From: Prado023 sp964418695 | GTDB taxonomy: Bacteria; Actinomycetota; Actinomycetes; S36-B12; CAIYMF01 | Direction: 5' to 3' | Length of the DNA stretch: 64,000 nt | NCBI GenBank assembly: GCA_964418695.1 | Contig: CAYQMN010000005.1 | Location: forward strand, 62,001 to 126,000 | Shown here: in pieces, positions 32,061 through 41,186 of the stretch | Layout of the letters: every line of letters starts with the position of its first letter | Numbering within the stretch: position 1 is the first letter of the stretch | Made by a program: the position numbers and the translations under genes | The notes under the pieces: generated by a model | Database searches by the model: none | Seen by the model: the letters and a program-made list of their open reading frames with translations, nothing else | What the model was told of the DNA's origin: nothing

Positions 32061-32486
32061 ATGCTCCATCTCCACGCCCCGTCCCGCAAGCAGGAGAGCA
32101 GCGGATCGACGCTGCTGAAGGTGGGCTTGGCCGTGGTCGCCGTCGGCGCCGCAGCCGGCGTGACGTACACGGTCCTGACCCGGCGCAAGGCCGCCGCGGC
32201 CCGCGCGCATGCGTCCTACGACGCCGACGCCGTGGTGCCGCTGCACTCCGTCGACGACCTCCAGCAGGCTGCGTCCACGGCCGGCGAGCAGGCCCAGTCC
32301 GCGGCCAGCGCGGTCGCCGACAAGGTCGAGGCTTCGGCCAGCGCCGCCGCCGACAAGGTCGAGGAAGCCACCGACGCCCCCGAGGAGCACCACACGTTCC
32401 AGGGCGACCTGGACCACGTGGCCCACCAGATCGCCGACTCGTTCGTCGAGGACATCGAGCTGCCGGACGGCCCGCTGCCTGAGTGA
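32061..32486 (+). CDS. Small membrane-anchored, Ala-rich helical protein
   Basis: A 141-residue hypothetical protein. A short N-terminal tail precedes one membrane segment (about residues 19-39, STLLKVGLAVVAVGAAAGVTYTV), a basic stop-transfer (LTRRKAAAARAHA), and a long Ala/Ser/Glu/Lys-rich helix (QQAASTAGEQAQSAASAVAD, KVEASASAAADKVEEA) with heptad-like repeats reminiscent of YtxH-type proteins. The acidic C-terminus ends in DGPLPE. The ATG at 32061 follows an AAGGAGG ribosome site by 7 bases; an ATG at 32040 lacks one. Function is unknown. Confidence 0.7.
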   Translation: MLHLHAPSRKQESSGSTLLKVGLAVVAVGAAAGVTYTVLTRRKAAAARAHASYDADAVVPLHSVDDLQQAASTAGEQAQSAASAVADKVEASASAAADKVEEATDAPEEHHTFQGDLDHVAHQIADSFVEDIELPDGPLPE

Positions 32487-32512
32487 CCCGGACGGCCCGC
32501 TGCCTGAGTGAC
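32463..32512 (+). repeat. 25-bp perfect tandem duplication across a stop codon
   Basis: A 25-bp unit beginning CCGGACGGCCCGCTGCC occurs twice, head to tail (32463-32487 and 32488-32512). It covers the last six codons and TGA of the membrane-protein gene, so the second copy repeats a dead DGPLPE-stop in the intergenic gap. Confidence 0.95.
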
Positions 32513-32543
32513 ACAGCCGGGGCCCGGCCTGTGCTGTGGGACC

Positions 32544-34403
32544 ATGGACCCCGTGCCGCCCAGCCCCGGATCGACCGATCAGTCGATCATCCGCAACTTC
32601 TGCATCATCGCCCACATCGACCACGGCAAGTCCACGCTGGCCGATCGGATGCTGCAGATCACCGGCGTGGTCGACGCGCGCTCCATGCGCGCCCAGTACC
32701 TGGACCGCATGGACATCGAGCGTGAGCGCGGCATCACGATCAAGAGCCAGGCGGTGCGGCTGCCCTTTCGGGCCAGCACCGGCGTGGACCACGTCCTGAA
32801 TCTGATCGACACTCCCGGGCACGTCGACTTCACCTACGAGGTCTCCCGCAGCCTGGCCGCCTGCGAAGGCGCGGTGCTGCTGGTCGACGCCGCGCAGGGG
32901 ATCGAGGCGCAGACCCTGGCCAATCTCTACCTCGCGCTCGAGAACGACCTGCAGATCATTCCGGTGCTGAACAAGATCGACCTGCCGGCGGCCCAGCCGG
33001 AGCGGTACGCCGCCGAGCTCGCGCACATCATCGGCTGCGACCCCGCCGAGGTGCTCAAGGTCAGCGCCAAGACCGGCGAGGGCGTGCGCGAGCTGCTCGA
33101 GGTGGTCGTGGAGCAGGTGCCGGCCCCGGCCGGCGACCCCGAGGGCCCGGCGCGCGCGCTCATCTTCGACTCGGTGTACGACACGTACCGCGGTGTGGTC
33201 ACCTACGTCCGCGTGGTCGACGGGCGGCTGGGCACGCGGCAGCGCATCCAGATGATGTCCACCGGCGCGCAGCACGAGCTGCTCGACGTGGGGGTCATCT
33301 CCCCGGAGCCGGTCTCGGCCGCCGGCCTGATCGCCGGCGAGGTGGGCTATCTGATCACCGGCGTGAAGGACGTCCGCCAGAGCCGGGTCGGCGACACCGT
33401 GACCCTGGACGCGCGGACCCGCGCGACCGAGCCGCTGGCCGGCTACCGCGACCCCAAGCCGATGGTCTTCTCCGGTCTCTATCCGATCGACGGATCGGAC
33501 TATCCCGACCTGCGCGAGGCCCTGGACAAGCTCAAGCTCAACGACGCGGCCCTGGTCTACGAGCCGGAGAGCTCGGCGGCGCTGGGCTTCGGATTCCGGT
33601 GCGGGTTCCTGGGCCTGCTGCACCTGGAGATCGTGCGCGAGCGGCTGGAGCGCGAGTTCGGGCTGGACCTGATCTCGACCGCGCCCAACGTGGTGTACCA
33701 GGTGACCCTGGACGACGGGCGGCAGTCCGAGGTCACCAACCCCTCGGAGTTCCCGGCCGGGAAGGTCGCCGAGGTCCGCGAGCCGGTCGTGCGGGCCACG
33801 ATCCTGGCGCCCACCGAGTTCGTGGGTCCCATCATGGAGCTGTGCCAGGCCCGGCGCGGCTCGCTGCTGGGCATGGACTACCTGTCCGAGACTAGGGTGG
33901 AGATGCGCTACACGCTGCCGCTGGCCGAGATCGTCTTCGACTTCTTCGACGCGCTGAAGTCGCGCACGCGCGGCTACGCCTCGCTGGACTACGAGCCCAC
34001 CGGCGAGCAGGCCGCGGACCTGGTCAAGGTCGACATCCTGCTGCACGGCGAGCCGGTCGACGCGTTCTCCGCGATCGTGCACCGGGACAAGGCCTACGCC
34101 TACGGGGTGGCGATGGCCGCCAAGCTCAAGGAGCTGATCCCGCGCCAGCAGTTCGAGGTCCCGATCCAGGCAGCCATCGGGTCGCGGATCATCGCCCGCG
34201 AGAGCGTGCGGGCGATGCGCAAGGACGTGCTGGCCAAGTGCTATGGCGGGGACATCACCCGCAAGCGCAAGCTGCTGGAGAAGCAGAAGGAGGGCAAGAA
34301 GCGGATGAAGATGGTCGGCCGGGTCGAGATCCCGCAGGAGGCCTTCATCGCCGCCCTCAACACCGAGGGAGACTCCGCCGCGGGTTCGGGCCGAGGCCGG
34401 TAG
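32544..34403 (+). CDS. lepA: Elongation factor 4
   Basis: Translational GTPase of 619 residues that acts on stalled or mis-translocated ribosomes. Motifs are AHIDHGKSTL (G1), RGITIKSQ (G2), DTPGHVDF (G3) and LNKIDLP (G4). The family's specific C-terminal domain follows, ending KCYGGDITRKRKLLEKQKEGKKRMK. The ATG at 32544 is preferred over an upstream ATG because the family normally begins a few residues before the first strand (IIRNFCIIAHID); a TGTGCT box lies 8 bases before it. It follows rpsT as in other actinomycetes. Confidence 0.97.
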   Translation: MDPVPPSPGSTDQSIIRNFCIIAHIDHGKSTLADRMLQITGVVDARSMRAQYLDRMDIERERGITIKSQAVRLPFRASTGVDHVLNLIDTPGHVDFTYEVSRSLAACEGAVLLVDAAQGIEAQTLANLYLALENDLQIIPVLNKIDLPAAQPERYAAELAHIIGCDPAEVLKVSAKTGEGVRELLEVVVEQVPAPAGDPEGPARALIFDSVYDTYRGVVTYVRVVDGRLGTRQRIQMMSTGAQHELLDVGVISPEPVSAAGLIAGEVGYLITGVKDVRQSRVGDTVTLDARTRATEPLAGYRDPKPMVFSGLYPIDGSDYPDLREALDKLKLNDAALVYEPESSAALGFGFRCGFLGLLHLEIVRERLEREFGLDLISTAPNVVYQVTLDDGRQSEVTNPSEFPAGKVAEVREPVVRATILAPTEFVGPIMELCQARRGSLLGMDYLSETRVEMRYTLPLAEIVFDFFDALKSRTRGYASLDYEPTGEQAADLVKVDILLHGEPVDAFSAIVHRDKAYAYGVAMAAKLKELIPRQQFEVPIQAAIGSRIIARESVRAMRKDVLAKCYGGDITRKRKLLEKQKEGKKRMKMVGRVEIPQEAFIAALNTEGDSAAGSGRGR

Positions 34404-34532
34404 GCCAAGCCACCGGCAGATTCACGTTCGGATCATGCGAATCTGTCGTGCGCGTCGGCGCAATCATCGGGCATTCGGCCCTGACACGACACTACTGTCG
34501 CCTTCACGACCCACGAGATCAGGAAGGACCTC

Positions 34533-36353
34533 ATGGCTACGACCGCTGGTTCCCTTGACACACCGTTGCCGCCCGTCTCCACCAACGCGGCAACCCTCAT
34601 CCTCGACCGCGTAGCGGCCACCCCGGACCGGGAGGCATTCGGATCCCCGGGGCCCGGCGGCACCTGGAAGATGCAGACCTGGCGCGAGGCCGGAGACGTC
34701 ATGCGCAAGCTCGGTGCCGGCCTGATCTCCCTGGGCCTGCAGCTGGAGGATCGCGTGGCGATCGCCAGCAACACGCGCACCGAGTGGATCCTGGCCGACG
34801 GCGGCGTGATGCTCGCCGGTGGCGCGAACACCACGATCTACCCGAGCACCGGTCCGGACGACGTGGAGTACATCCTCAACGACTCGGGCGCGCGCATCCT
34901 CATCGCCGAGGACCAGAAGCAGGCCGACAAGGCCGTCTCGCAGAAGGACAAGCTGCCGAGCCTCGAGAAGATCATCCTGATCGACGGCGCGGGCGACGGC
35001 GACTTCGTCATCAGCTGGGCGCAGCTGCAGTCCCTCGGCGAGAAGAAGCTGGCCGAGGATCCGAGCGTCATCGACGCTCGGGTCTCGCAGATCACGCCGG
35101 AGACGCTGGCGACCATGATCTACACCTCGGGCACCACGGGCCGCCCGAAGGGCGTCATGCTCCCGCACCGCTGCTGGACCTTCCAGGCGCAGAGCATCCA
35201 GGCGCTGAACCTGATCCAGCCCGACGACGTGCACTTCCTGTGGCTGCCGCTGTCCCACGTGTTCGGCAAGGTGCTGCTCTCGGCCTGTTACCAGATCGGC
35301 TGCGTGACCTACACCGACGGCGTGGTCCCCAACATCATCAACAACCTGCCGGTGGTTCGCCCGACGCTGATGGCCGGGGTCCCGCGCATCTACGAGAAGA
35401 TCTACCAGGGCGCCTCGGCCCAGGCCGGTGAGGGCGCGAAGAAGAAGATCTTCGAGTGGGCGTTCTCCTCGTCGGCGGAGACCAAGGCCAAGCAGCGCGC
35501 GGGCCAGAACCCCGGTGCGCTCGCGGGTCTGAAGATGTCGATCGCCGAGAAGCTGGTCTTCTCCAAGATCAAGGCCAAGATGGGCGGCCGGATGCGCCTG
35601 ATGGTGTCCGGCTCCGCGGCGCTCAACGGCGACGTGGCCCGCTGGTTCGACGCCGCGGGCGTGCCGATCGTCGAGGGCTACGGCCTGACCGAGAACACTG
35701 CCGCCGCGTGCATCGTGCGCCCGGACAAGATGGTGTTCGGCGCGGTCGGCGGCCCCATGCCGGGCTCGCTGGTCCGCATCGCCGAGGACGGCGAGGTCCT
35801 GCTGAAGGGGCCGCACGTCATGAAGGGCTACTGGAACAACCCGGAGGCCAACGCGGAGGCGCTGCTGGCCGACGGGTGGCTGGCCACCGGCGACATCGGG
35901 GTGCTCGACGACGCGGGCAACCTCAAGATCACCGACCGCAAGAAGGAGCTGGTCAAGACCTCGGGCGGCAAGTACATCGCCCCGAGCCTGATCTCCTCGC
36001 AGTTCAAGGTGATCTCGTCGCTGGCCTCGAACCTCGTGGTCCACGCGAACAACCGCAACTACGCCACCGCGCTGGTGTCCCTGGATCCCGAGGCGCTGAC
36101 CGCCTGGGCCGCGGCCAACAACGTGTCCGGCGACTTCGCGGCCCTGTCGCAGTCCCCGGAGGTCAACGCGGCCATCCAGGCCGACATCGACCAGCTCAAC
36201 GCGGGCCTGAACCGGTGGGAGACCATCAAGAAGTTCACGATCCTGCCGCGTGACCTGAGCGAGGAGGAGGGCGAGCTCACCGCCAGCCTCAAGGTCAAGC
36301 GCAAGGTCGTGGAGGAGCACTTCCAGGATCTCCTGGACGCCATGTACGCCTGA
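34533..36353 (+). CDS. Long-chain acyl-CoA synthetase (AMP-binding)
   Basis: Adenylate-forming enzyme of 606 residues activating fatty acids as CoA thioesters. The P-loop-like motif is MIYTSGTTGRPKGVMLPH, followed by GYGLTENTA, GWLATGDIGVLDD and the DRKKELVKTSGGKYIAP lysine region. It is of the long FACL type with an insertion (KKKIFEWAFSSS...). An AGGAAGG ribosome site precedes the ATG. A TACTGT box at 34493-34498 may be its -10. Lipid genes elsewhere in the window (acyl-CoA dehydrogenase, thiolase) could use its products. Confidence 0.94.
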   Translation: MATTAGSLDTPLPPVSTNAATLILDRVAATPDREAFGSPGPGGTWKMQTWREAGDVMRKLGAGLISLGLQLEDRVAIASNTRTEWILADGGVMLAGGANTTIYPSTGPDDVEYILNDSGARILIAEDQKQADKAVSQKDKLPSLEKIILIDGAGDGDFVISWAQLQSLGEKKLAEDPSVIDARVSQITPETLATMIYTSGTTGRPKGVMLPHRCWTFQAQSIQALNLIQPDDVHFLWLPLSHVFGKVLLSACYQIGCVTYTDGVVPNIINNLPVVRPTLMAGVPRIYEKIYQGASAQAGEGAKKKIFEWAFSSSAETKAKQRAGQNPGALAGLKMSIAEKLVFSKIKAKMGGRMRLMVSGSAALNGDVARWFDAAGVPIVEGYGLTENTAAACIVRPDKMVFGAVGGPMPGSLVRIAEDGEVLLKGPHVMKGYWNNPEANAEALLADGWLATGDIGVLDDAGNLKITDRKKELVKTSGGKYIAPSLISSQFKVISSLASNLVVHANNRNYATALVSLDPEALTAWAAANNVSGDFAALSQSPEVNAAIQADIDQLNAGLNRWETIKKFTILPRDLSEEEGELTASLKVKRKVVEEHFQDLLDAMYA

Positions 36354-36363
36354 GCCAGGCAGC

Positions 36364-36401
36364 CCGTGAGCCCCATCCGCAGCCGCGGGTGGGGCTCACG
36401 G
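36364..36401. terminator. Bidirectional terminator after the acyl-CoA synthetase
   Basis: CCGTGAGCCCCA and TGGGGCTCACGG form a perfect 12-bp stem with a 14-base loop. The right arm contains the stop codon of the convergent lipoprotein gene. CTTGTTC follows on the plus strand. Confidence 0.75.
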
Positions 36402-37115
36402 CTTGTTCGGGGTGCTCGCGAACGGCTCGGGTGACACGGACGACTCAGGTGACGCGGACGACTCGGGCGACGCGGACGACTCGGGCGACGCGGAGGAGTC
36501 GGGCGACGCGGAGGAGTCGGGCGTCGCGGAGGAGTCGGGCGTCGAGCCCTCAGGGGTGGGGCTGTCGGTCGGTGCCGGCGGGGACCACCCGGGTGTCGGC
36601 AGTGCCGAGGGCTGCCCGGAGCCGCGTGCGGTGATGACCAGGTTCGGGCGCCCGTCGTCCTCGCCGAGCACCACGTAGACCGACAGTGCCGGGCCGGCGA
36701 AGCTATAGAGGCCGGTGTTGGTGGCGGCGCCGCCCACGTACTGGGCGATCGGCGCGAATCCGCGCGTGCGCAGTGCTGCCACGACCGGCTCGGCCAGGTC
36801 GACGGCGGTGCCGCGATCGGCGGCGAACGTCGCGGTCCAGGTGCGCTCGGGCTCGGCGCCGATCGCGTACGACGTGACGACAGCGGTGCCCGAGGGCAGC
36901 GGGATGTCCGGCCAGTCCTCGGGCAGCGCCGCACCGCGCAGATGCCACTTCTCGGCCAGCGCCGCGGCCGCGCCCGGCGCCACGGCGGTCGAGGTCGAGG
37001 TGGGGGTGGGCGCCCCGATGGTGGGGATCGGCTCGGGGGTGCCGGCGCAACCGGCCAGCGATGCCATCGACAGGAGCAGGGCAGCGCCCGCCGCCCCTCG
37101 CCACCGCACCCGCAT
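36396..37115 (-). CDS. Putative lipoprotein with Ser/Pro repeat tail
   Basis: A 239-residue exported lipoprotein of unknown function. The signal peptide (RVRWRGAAGAALLLSMASLAGC) ends in a lipobox LAGC, followed by a Thr/Pro/Ser linker. The central ~110 residues form a compact domain (WHLRGAALPEDWPDIPLPSG...). The C-terminus is a low-complexity P[DE]SSAS repeat. The ATG at 37115 is 6 bases after TAGCGT (37122-37127), suggesting a leaderless mRNA. It is divergent from hemW and converges on the acyl-CoA synthetase gene. Confidence 0.82.
   Translation of the reverse strand: MRVRWRGAAGAALLLSMASLAGCAGTPEPIPTIGAPTPTSTSTAVAPGAAAALAEKWHLRGAALPEDWPDIPLPSGTAVVTSYAIGAEPERTWTATFAADRGTAVDLAEPVVAALRTRGFAPIAQYVGGAATNTGLYSFAGPALSVYVVLGEDDGRPNLVITARGSGQPSALPTPGWSPPAPTDSPTPEGSTPDSSATPDSSASPDSSASPESSASPESSASPESSVSPEPFASTPNKP
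36437..36547. repeat. 18-bp tandem repeats in the lipoprotein gene
   Basis: About six 18-bp units encode P[DE]SSAS, drifting from PDSSAS to PESSAS and PESSVS. Boundaries are approximate. It is a Pro/Ser-rich extracellular tail that could vary in length. Confidence 0.8.
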
Positions 37116-37197
37116 GGGCACACGCTAACCGGGCATCGCGGGCAGAGCGAAAACCAAGGTCGGGCCGCAGCCCTCGGCGGTGGGGGACAATAGTGCG

Positions 37198-38403
37198 GTG
37201 CCGCGTCAGCCCGAGGGAGCCGTCCCACCCGTGGACGGGCATCTGCCGGAGGACTCCGCTCGGGCCTGGGGCCGGCGGCCCTTCGGGATCTACGTCCACG
37301 TCCCGTTCTGCACGACACGGTGCGGCTACTGCGACTTCAACACCTATACGCCCGGGCAGCTCGCGGGGATCGAGGGCGTGGAGCGCGGGTCGTTCGCCCA
37401 GCACCTGACCCGGGAGCTGGATCTGGCCCGTCGAGTCCTGGGCGAGGCGGACGTGCCGGTCGACTCGGTCTTCATCGGGGGCGGGACGCCGACCTTGCTG
37501 GCCCCGCAGGATCTGGGGTCGGTCCTGGACCGGATCCGGTCGCTGTTCGGCCTGCGCCTGGACGCCGAGATCACCGTCGAGGCCAATCCCGACTCAGTCG
37601 ATGCCCGCAGCCTGGCGGGCCTGCGCGCGCAGGGCATCGAGCGGATCTCGTTCGGGATGCAGAGCGCGGTCCCGCATGTGCTGGCGGCGCTGGACCGCAC
37701 GCACACGCCGGGGGGCGCGCTGCGGGCCGTCGAGCAGGCGCGGGCCGCGGGCTTCGACCGGATCAGCCTGGACCTGATCTACGGCACCCCGGGGGAGTCG
37801 CTGGCGGACTGGCGGCGCACGGTGGACGTCGCCGTGGGCAGCGGGGTCGAGCACGTCTCGGCCTACGCGCTGATCGTCGAGGAGGGCACGAGGCTCGCCG
37901 CGCAGGTGCGCCGTGGGGAGCTCGCCGCCCCCGACGACGACCTGATGGCCGACATGTACGACCTGGCCGACGACGTCTTCCACGCCGCCGGTCTGCCCTG
38001 GTATGAGCTGTCCAACTGGGCTGCGCCGGGGCACGAGTGCCGGCACAACCTCGCCTATTGGCACGGCGACGACTGGTGGGGCGTCGGTCCGGGCGCGCAC
38101 AGCCACGTCAGCGGGACCCGGTGGTGGAACGTGAAGCACCCGGCCCGCTACGTGGCCGCCCTGGCGGCCGGTCATTCGCCGGCCGCGGGCGTCGAGCAGC
38201 TGGACGAGGCCACCCGCCAGGTGGAGGACGTGCTGCTGCGGATCCGCCTGCGCGAAGGGCTCGAGGTGGCCGATCTGCCGCCGGGCGCGGACGTCGCCGG
38301 GCTGCGGGCCGACGGGCTGGTGCACATGGATCGGCCGGGCCGGATCGTGCTGACCCGGCCCGGCCGACTGCTGGCCGACGCTGTCGTGCGCCGGCTCGTG
38401 TGA
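37198..38403 (+). CDS. hemW: Radical SAM heme chaperone HemW
   Basis: A 401-residue radical SAM protein related to coproporphyrinogen III oxidase (HemN) that binds heme for delivery. The iron-sulfur motif is CTTRCGYCDF (CxxxCxxC) near residue 40, after GIYVHVPF. FIGGGTPTLL, SFGMQS, SLDLIYGTPGES and GVGPGAHSHVSGTRWWN are HemW/HemN hallmarks. The GTG at 37198 lies 6 bases behind GACAAT (37186-37191), implying a leaderless start. The stop codon abuts, without any gap, the stop of the convergent proline-rich gene. Confidence 0.93.
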   Translation: MPRQPEGAVPPVDGHLPEDSARAWGRRPFGIYVHVPFCTTRCGYCDFNTYTPGQLAGIEGVERGSFAQHLTRELDLARRVLGEADVPVDSVFIGGGTPTLLAPQDLGSVLDRIRSLFGLRLDAEITVEANPDSVDARSLAGLRAQGIERISFGMQSAVPHVLAALDRTHTPGGALRAVEQARAAGFDRISLDLIYGTPGESLADWRRTVDVAVGSGVEHVSAYALIVEEGTRLAAQVRRGELAAPDDDLMADMYDLADDVFHAAGLPWYELSNWAAPGHECRHNLAYWHGDDWWGVGPGAHSHVSGTRWWNVKHPARYVAALAAGHSPAAGVEQLDEATRQVEDVLLRIRLREGLEVADLPPGADVAGLRADGLVHMDRPGRIVLTRPGRLLADAVVRRLV

Positions 38404-39003
38404 CTAGCTGTTGCCCGCGCTGAGCAAGCCGATCCCGAGGATGAAGATCAGGTATGCCACTCCGATGGCCAGGAAGACCATGCCCACGATGCCCAGGATG
38501 CGTGCGGCGCTGGTGACGCCCCGGCCGGTGGGATCCATCGTGCCGGCGTCCATGGCGGCCAGGTCGGCCTTGGACATCAGGAAGGCCGGGATGGACAGGA
38601 CCGAGCAGCAGGCAATGCCCAGGATGCCCAGGACCAGCACCATCGTGCCGCGGTGCGGCGTGAGCCCCACACCCGCGGCCGGGTAGCTGTACCCCGGAGC
38701 GGAGGGGAACCCGCCCGGGCTGGGCGGGGGCGGGGGATAGGTGGCCCCGCCTGGAGGGGGCGGGTAGGCCCCACCGGAGGGGGGAGGCGGCGGGTACGCG
38801 CCGCCGGCGGGCGGCGGCGGAGGAGGCGCGTTCATGGCAGACGGCGCCGGCGGCGGAGGCGGAGGCGGGTAGGACGCCTCGCCCGGCGGGGGCGGCGGGG
38901 TGACGGGGGGCGGCGGGGGCGTGGCGTCGGCCTCCGAGTCCGGCGGCTCCGGGGTCAGGGCGCCGCCGATCGGCTCGTCGGGCGGGGTGGGCGGCTGGGT
39001 CAT
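38404..39003 (-). CDS. Proline-rich membrane protein, DUF4190-like
   Basis: A 199-residue protein. Roughly the first 115 residues are Pro/Gly-rich with repeated PPPP(P) and GGAYPPPP units, predicted disordered and cytoplasmic. Two hydrophobic segments follow (MVLVLGILGIACCSVLSIPAF and ILGIVGMVFLAIGVAYLIF), as in DUF4190-type small membrane proteins. The ATG has a GGAGAT ribosome site. Function unknown; Pro-rich tails of this kind are common in actinobacterial membrane proteins. Its stop codon touches the hemW stop. Confidence 0.8.
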   Translation of the reverse strand: MTQPPTPPDEPIGGALTPEPPDSEADATPPPPPVTPPPPPGEASYPPPPPPPAPSAMNAPPPPPPAGGAYPPPPPSGGAYPPPPGGATYPPPPPSPGGFPSAPGYSYPAAGVGLTPHRGTMVLVLGILGIACCSVLSIPAFLMSKADLAAMDAGTMDPTGRGVTSAARILGIVGMVFLAIGVAYLIFILGIGLLSAGNS

Positions 39004-39143
39004 GTCGCATCTCCAATCACAGCGGTCGCACGAGGCTATCGGACCCCCGAGCCGAATCACGCGAAGCCGCCGCCGCCCTGTGGATGCTGTGCGGGGGACG
39101 ATCGCGGCGCACCTGACGCACACACGCCGCAGGCTGGGACCGG

Positions 39144-39992
39144 TCAGCCCGGAACTGCGCTCACCAGGTCGATCGCCTCCTCGACCCGGGCCAGCAGCGC
39201 GGGCTCCAGGTCGGCGTAGCTGTGCACGCTGCGCAGGATCCGCCGCCACGCGGCCGGCTCGTCCGGCGGCCAGCCCAGGGCCTGGCACACGCCGGCCTTC
39301 CACGGCGTGCCCACGGGGATCACCGGCCATGCCGCGATGCCCAGCGCCGCCGGGCGGACCGCCTGCCAGACGTCCACGAACGGATGGCCCAGCACCCGCA
39401 CGTGCGGCGCCCAGCGGCGGTGGACGTCCTCGGCGATCCGGCTCTCCTTGCTGCCCGGCACCAGATGGTCCACGAGCACGCAGAGCAGCCGGCGCGGCCC
39501 GGGCCCGAACTCGGAGACGGCCGCGGCCAGGTCGTCGATCCCGCCCAGCGGCTCGACGACGATGCCCAGCTCGCGAAGGTCGCCGCCCCAGACCTTCTCC
39601 ACCAGCTCGGCGTCGTGCTTGCCCTCGACCCAGATGCGCGACGCGCGTGCGACCTGGGCCGGACCGCGGGGCGCTGCGATGGCGCCCGACGCGGTGCGGG
39701 TGGGAGCCGCGGGCGCGGTCGGCGAGCCCATCCCGGACGGCCGGGTCAGGGTCACCGGCTCACCCTCCAGGAGGAATGCGGCGGGCTCGGCGGGGAACAG
39801 CCGGCGTCGGCCGTGCCGATCCTCGAGGCGAACCGCCCAGCCCAGGGTGGTCTTCTCCCAGCCGACCACCGCGCCGCACCAGCCCTCGTCGGCGGACTCC
39901 ACCACCAGGTCGAGGTCGCCCGGGATCTCGCGCACGGTGCGGGCGCGTGGGTGGGCGCCGGCCAGGACGTCGCGGCCGTATCGGTCATGCAC
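39144..39992 (-). CDS. DUF3097 protein with TOPRIM-like region
   Basis: A 282-residue actinobacterial conserved protein, DUF3097. The N-terminal part is beta-rich (DLVVESADEGWCGAVVGWEKT), then a linker, then a segment RIWVEGKHDAELVEKVWGGDLR resembling the Glu-containing strand of TOPRIM domains, followed by a DHLVPGSKE motif. A nucleic-acid role is suggested by that fold but not established. The GTG start at 39992 is 8 bases behind TAGGGT (40001-40006). This family sits between hemW and hrcA in many actinomycetes. Confidence 0.85.
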   Translation of the reverse strand: MHDRYGRDVLAGAHPRARTVREIPGDLDLVVESADEGWCGAVVGWEKTTLGWAVRLEDRHGRRRLFPAEPAAFLLEGEPVTLTRPSGMGSPTAPAAPTRTASGAIAAPRGPAQVARASRIWVEGKHDAELVEKVWGGDLRELGIVVEPLGGIDDLAAAVSEFGPGPRRLLCVLVDHLVPGSKESRIAEDVHRRWAPHVRVLGHPFVDVWQAVRPAALGIAAWPVIPVGTPWKAGVCQALGWPPDEPAAWRRILRSVHSYADLEPALLARVEEAIDLVSAVPG

Positions 39993-40013
39993 GAGGCGCG
40001 ACCCTAGCGCTGC

Positions 40014-41186
40014 TCAGAGCGCGGCGCGCAGAACGGCGACCAGCGCGTCGGGGGTCAGGGTCACCGGGTTGCCGGCCATCGAGCTGGCGCGCGCGGACGT
40101 CTCGGCGGCCTGGCGGATATCGCCCTCTGCCAGGCCGAGCGCCCCGAGACCCGGGATGCCCAGCAGCGCCACGGTGCGCTCGATCCACGCGATCCCGTCC
40201 TGCGCGGTGGCGTCGTCGCGCCCGGTCAGCCAGCCGGCGATGTCGGTGAACCGTCGGCGCACCGCAGCGTCGCCGGCCGCCAGGTTCGTCGCGCAGACCG
40301 GCGCCAGCAGCGCGGCGCAGATCGCACCGTGGGCCGCCCCGGTCATCCCGCCCAGCACGCCGGCGAACCCGTGGACTGCGCCCAGCTTGGCGTTGGCCAG
40401 CGCCAGCCCGCCCATGAGCGAGCACAGCGACATGCCCGTGCGCGCGGTCAGGTCCGAGCCGTCCGCGTAGGCGGCTCGGATGGAACGGCCGGCGGCCCGC
40501 AGCCCGGCCTGCGCCCACGCGTCGGTCACGGGGTTGGCCTTGCGCGAGACGTAGGGCTCCAGGCACTGGGTCAGGGCGTCCATCCCGGCGGCGGCGGTGA
40601 CCGCGGGCGGGCACGCCAGCGTCAGCTCGGGGTCGATCACCGCGTGCCGGGGGACCATGAGCGGGTGGCGCAGGCTCGCCTTGATCCCGTGGTCGGGGGC
40701 CGCCAGGACGGCGTTGGCCGTCACCTCGGCTCCGGTGCCCGAGGTCGTGGGGACGGCGACCACGGGCAGCGGCGGCGTCTCGATGGGCCGGCCCCGGCCG
40801 ACCACTTCGAGGTGGTCCAGCGGGTCCCCGCCGGTGGCCAGCAGGACGGCCGCCGCCTTGGCCAGGTCGATCGCGCTGCCGCCGCCGACGGCCAGCACGA
40901 CCTCGGCGCCGATCGCGCGTCCCGCCTGCGCCGCGGCCCGGGCGTCGTCCACCGTGGGCTCGCTCCCGACGGGCACGACCGTGCTGTCCGCGGACCGATC
41001 CCGGACCGGGCCGAGCACCGAGGCGTACCGCTCGGGGGTGGCCCCGGTGACGACCAGCACCCGCCCGCCGAGCGCGGCCACCAGCCCGGGCACCTGGGCC
41101 GCCCGTCCGGGTCCGAACGAGATGCGCTGGGGCAGGGCGAGGTCGAACGCGGGGATGGGCTGCACGCCGGTCTCGGGCGCGATCAC
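40014..41186 (-). CDS. Iron-containing (group III) alcohol dehydrogenase
   Basis: NAD(P)-dependent dehydrogenase of 390 residues. The cofactor region VVLAVGGGSAIDLAKA and TTSGTGAEVTANAV are typical. Metal ligands are Asp203 (GMDALTQ), His272 (AVHGFAG) and His286 (AAHGAIC). The usual second ligand His (DALTH) is Gln207 here, so the metal site may differ from the FucO type. The GTG start overlaps the stop of the upstream ABM-domain gene by 4 bases, so the two are co-translated. Substrate is unknown. Confidence 0.9.
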   Translation of the reverse strand: MIAPETGVQPIPAFDLALPQRISFGPGRAAQVPGLVAALGGRVLVVTGATPERYASVLGPVRDRSADSTVVPVGSEPTVDDARAAAQAGRAIGAEVVLAVGGGSAIDLAKAAAVLLATGGDPLDHLEVVGRGRPIETPPLPVVAVPTTSGTGAEVTANAVLAAPDHGIKASLRHPLMVPRHAVIDPELTLACPPAVTAAAGMDALTQCLEPYVSRKANPVTDAWAQAGLRAAGRSIRAAYADGSDLTARTGMSLCSLMGGLALANAKLGAVHGFAGVLGGMTGAAHGAICAALLAPVCATNLAAGDAAVRRRFTDIAGWLTGRDDATAQDGIAWIERTVALLGIPGLGALGLAEGDIRQAAETSARASSMAGNPVTLTPDALVAVLRAAL

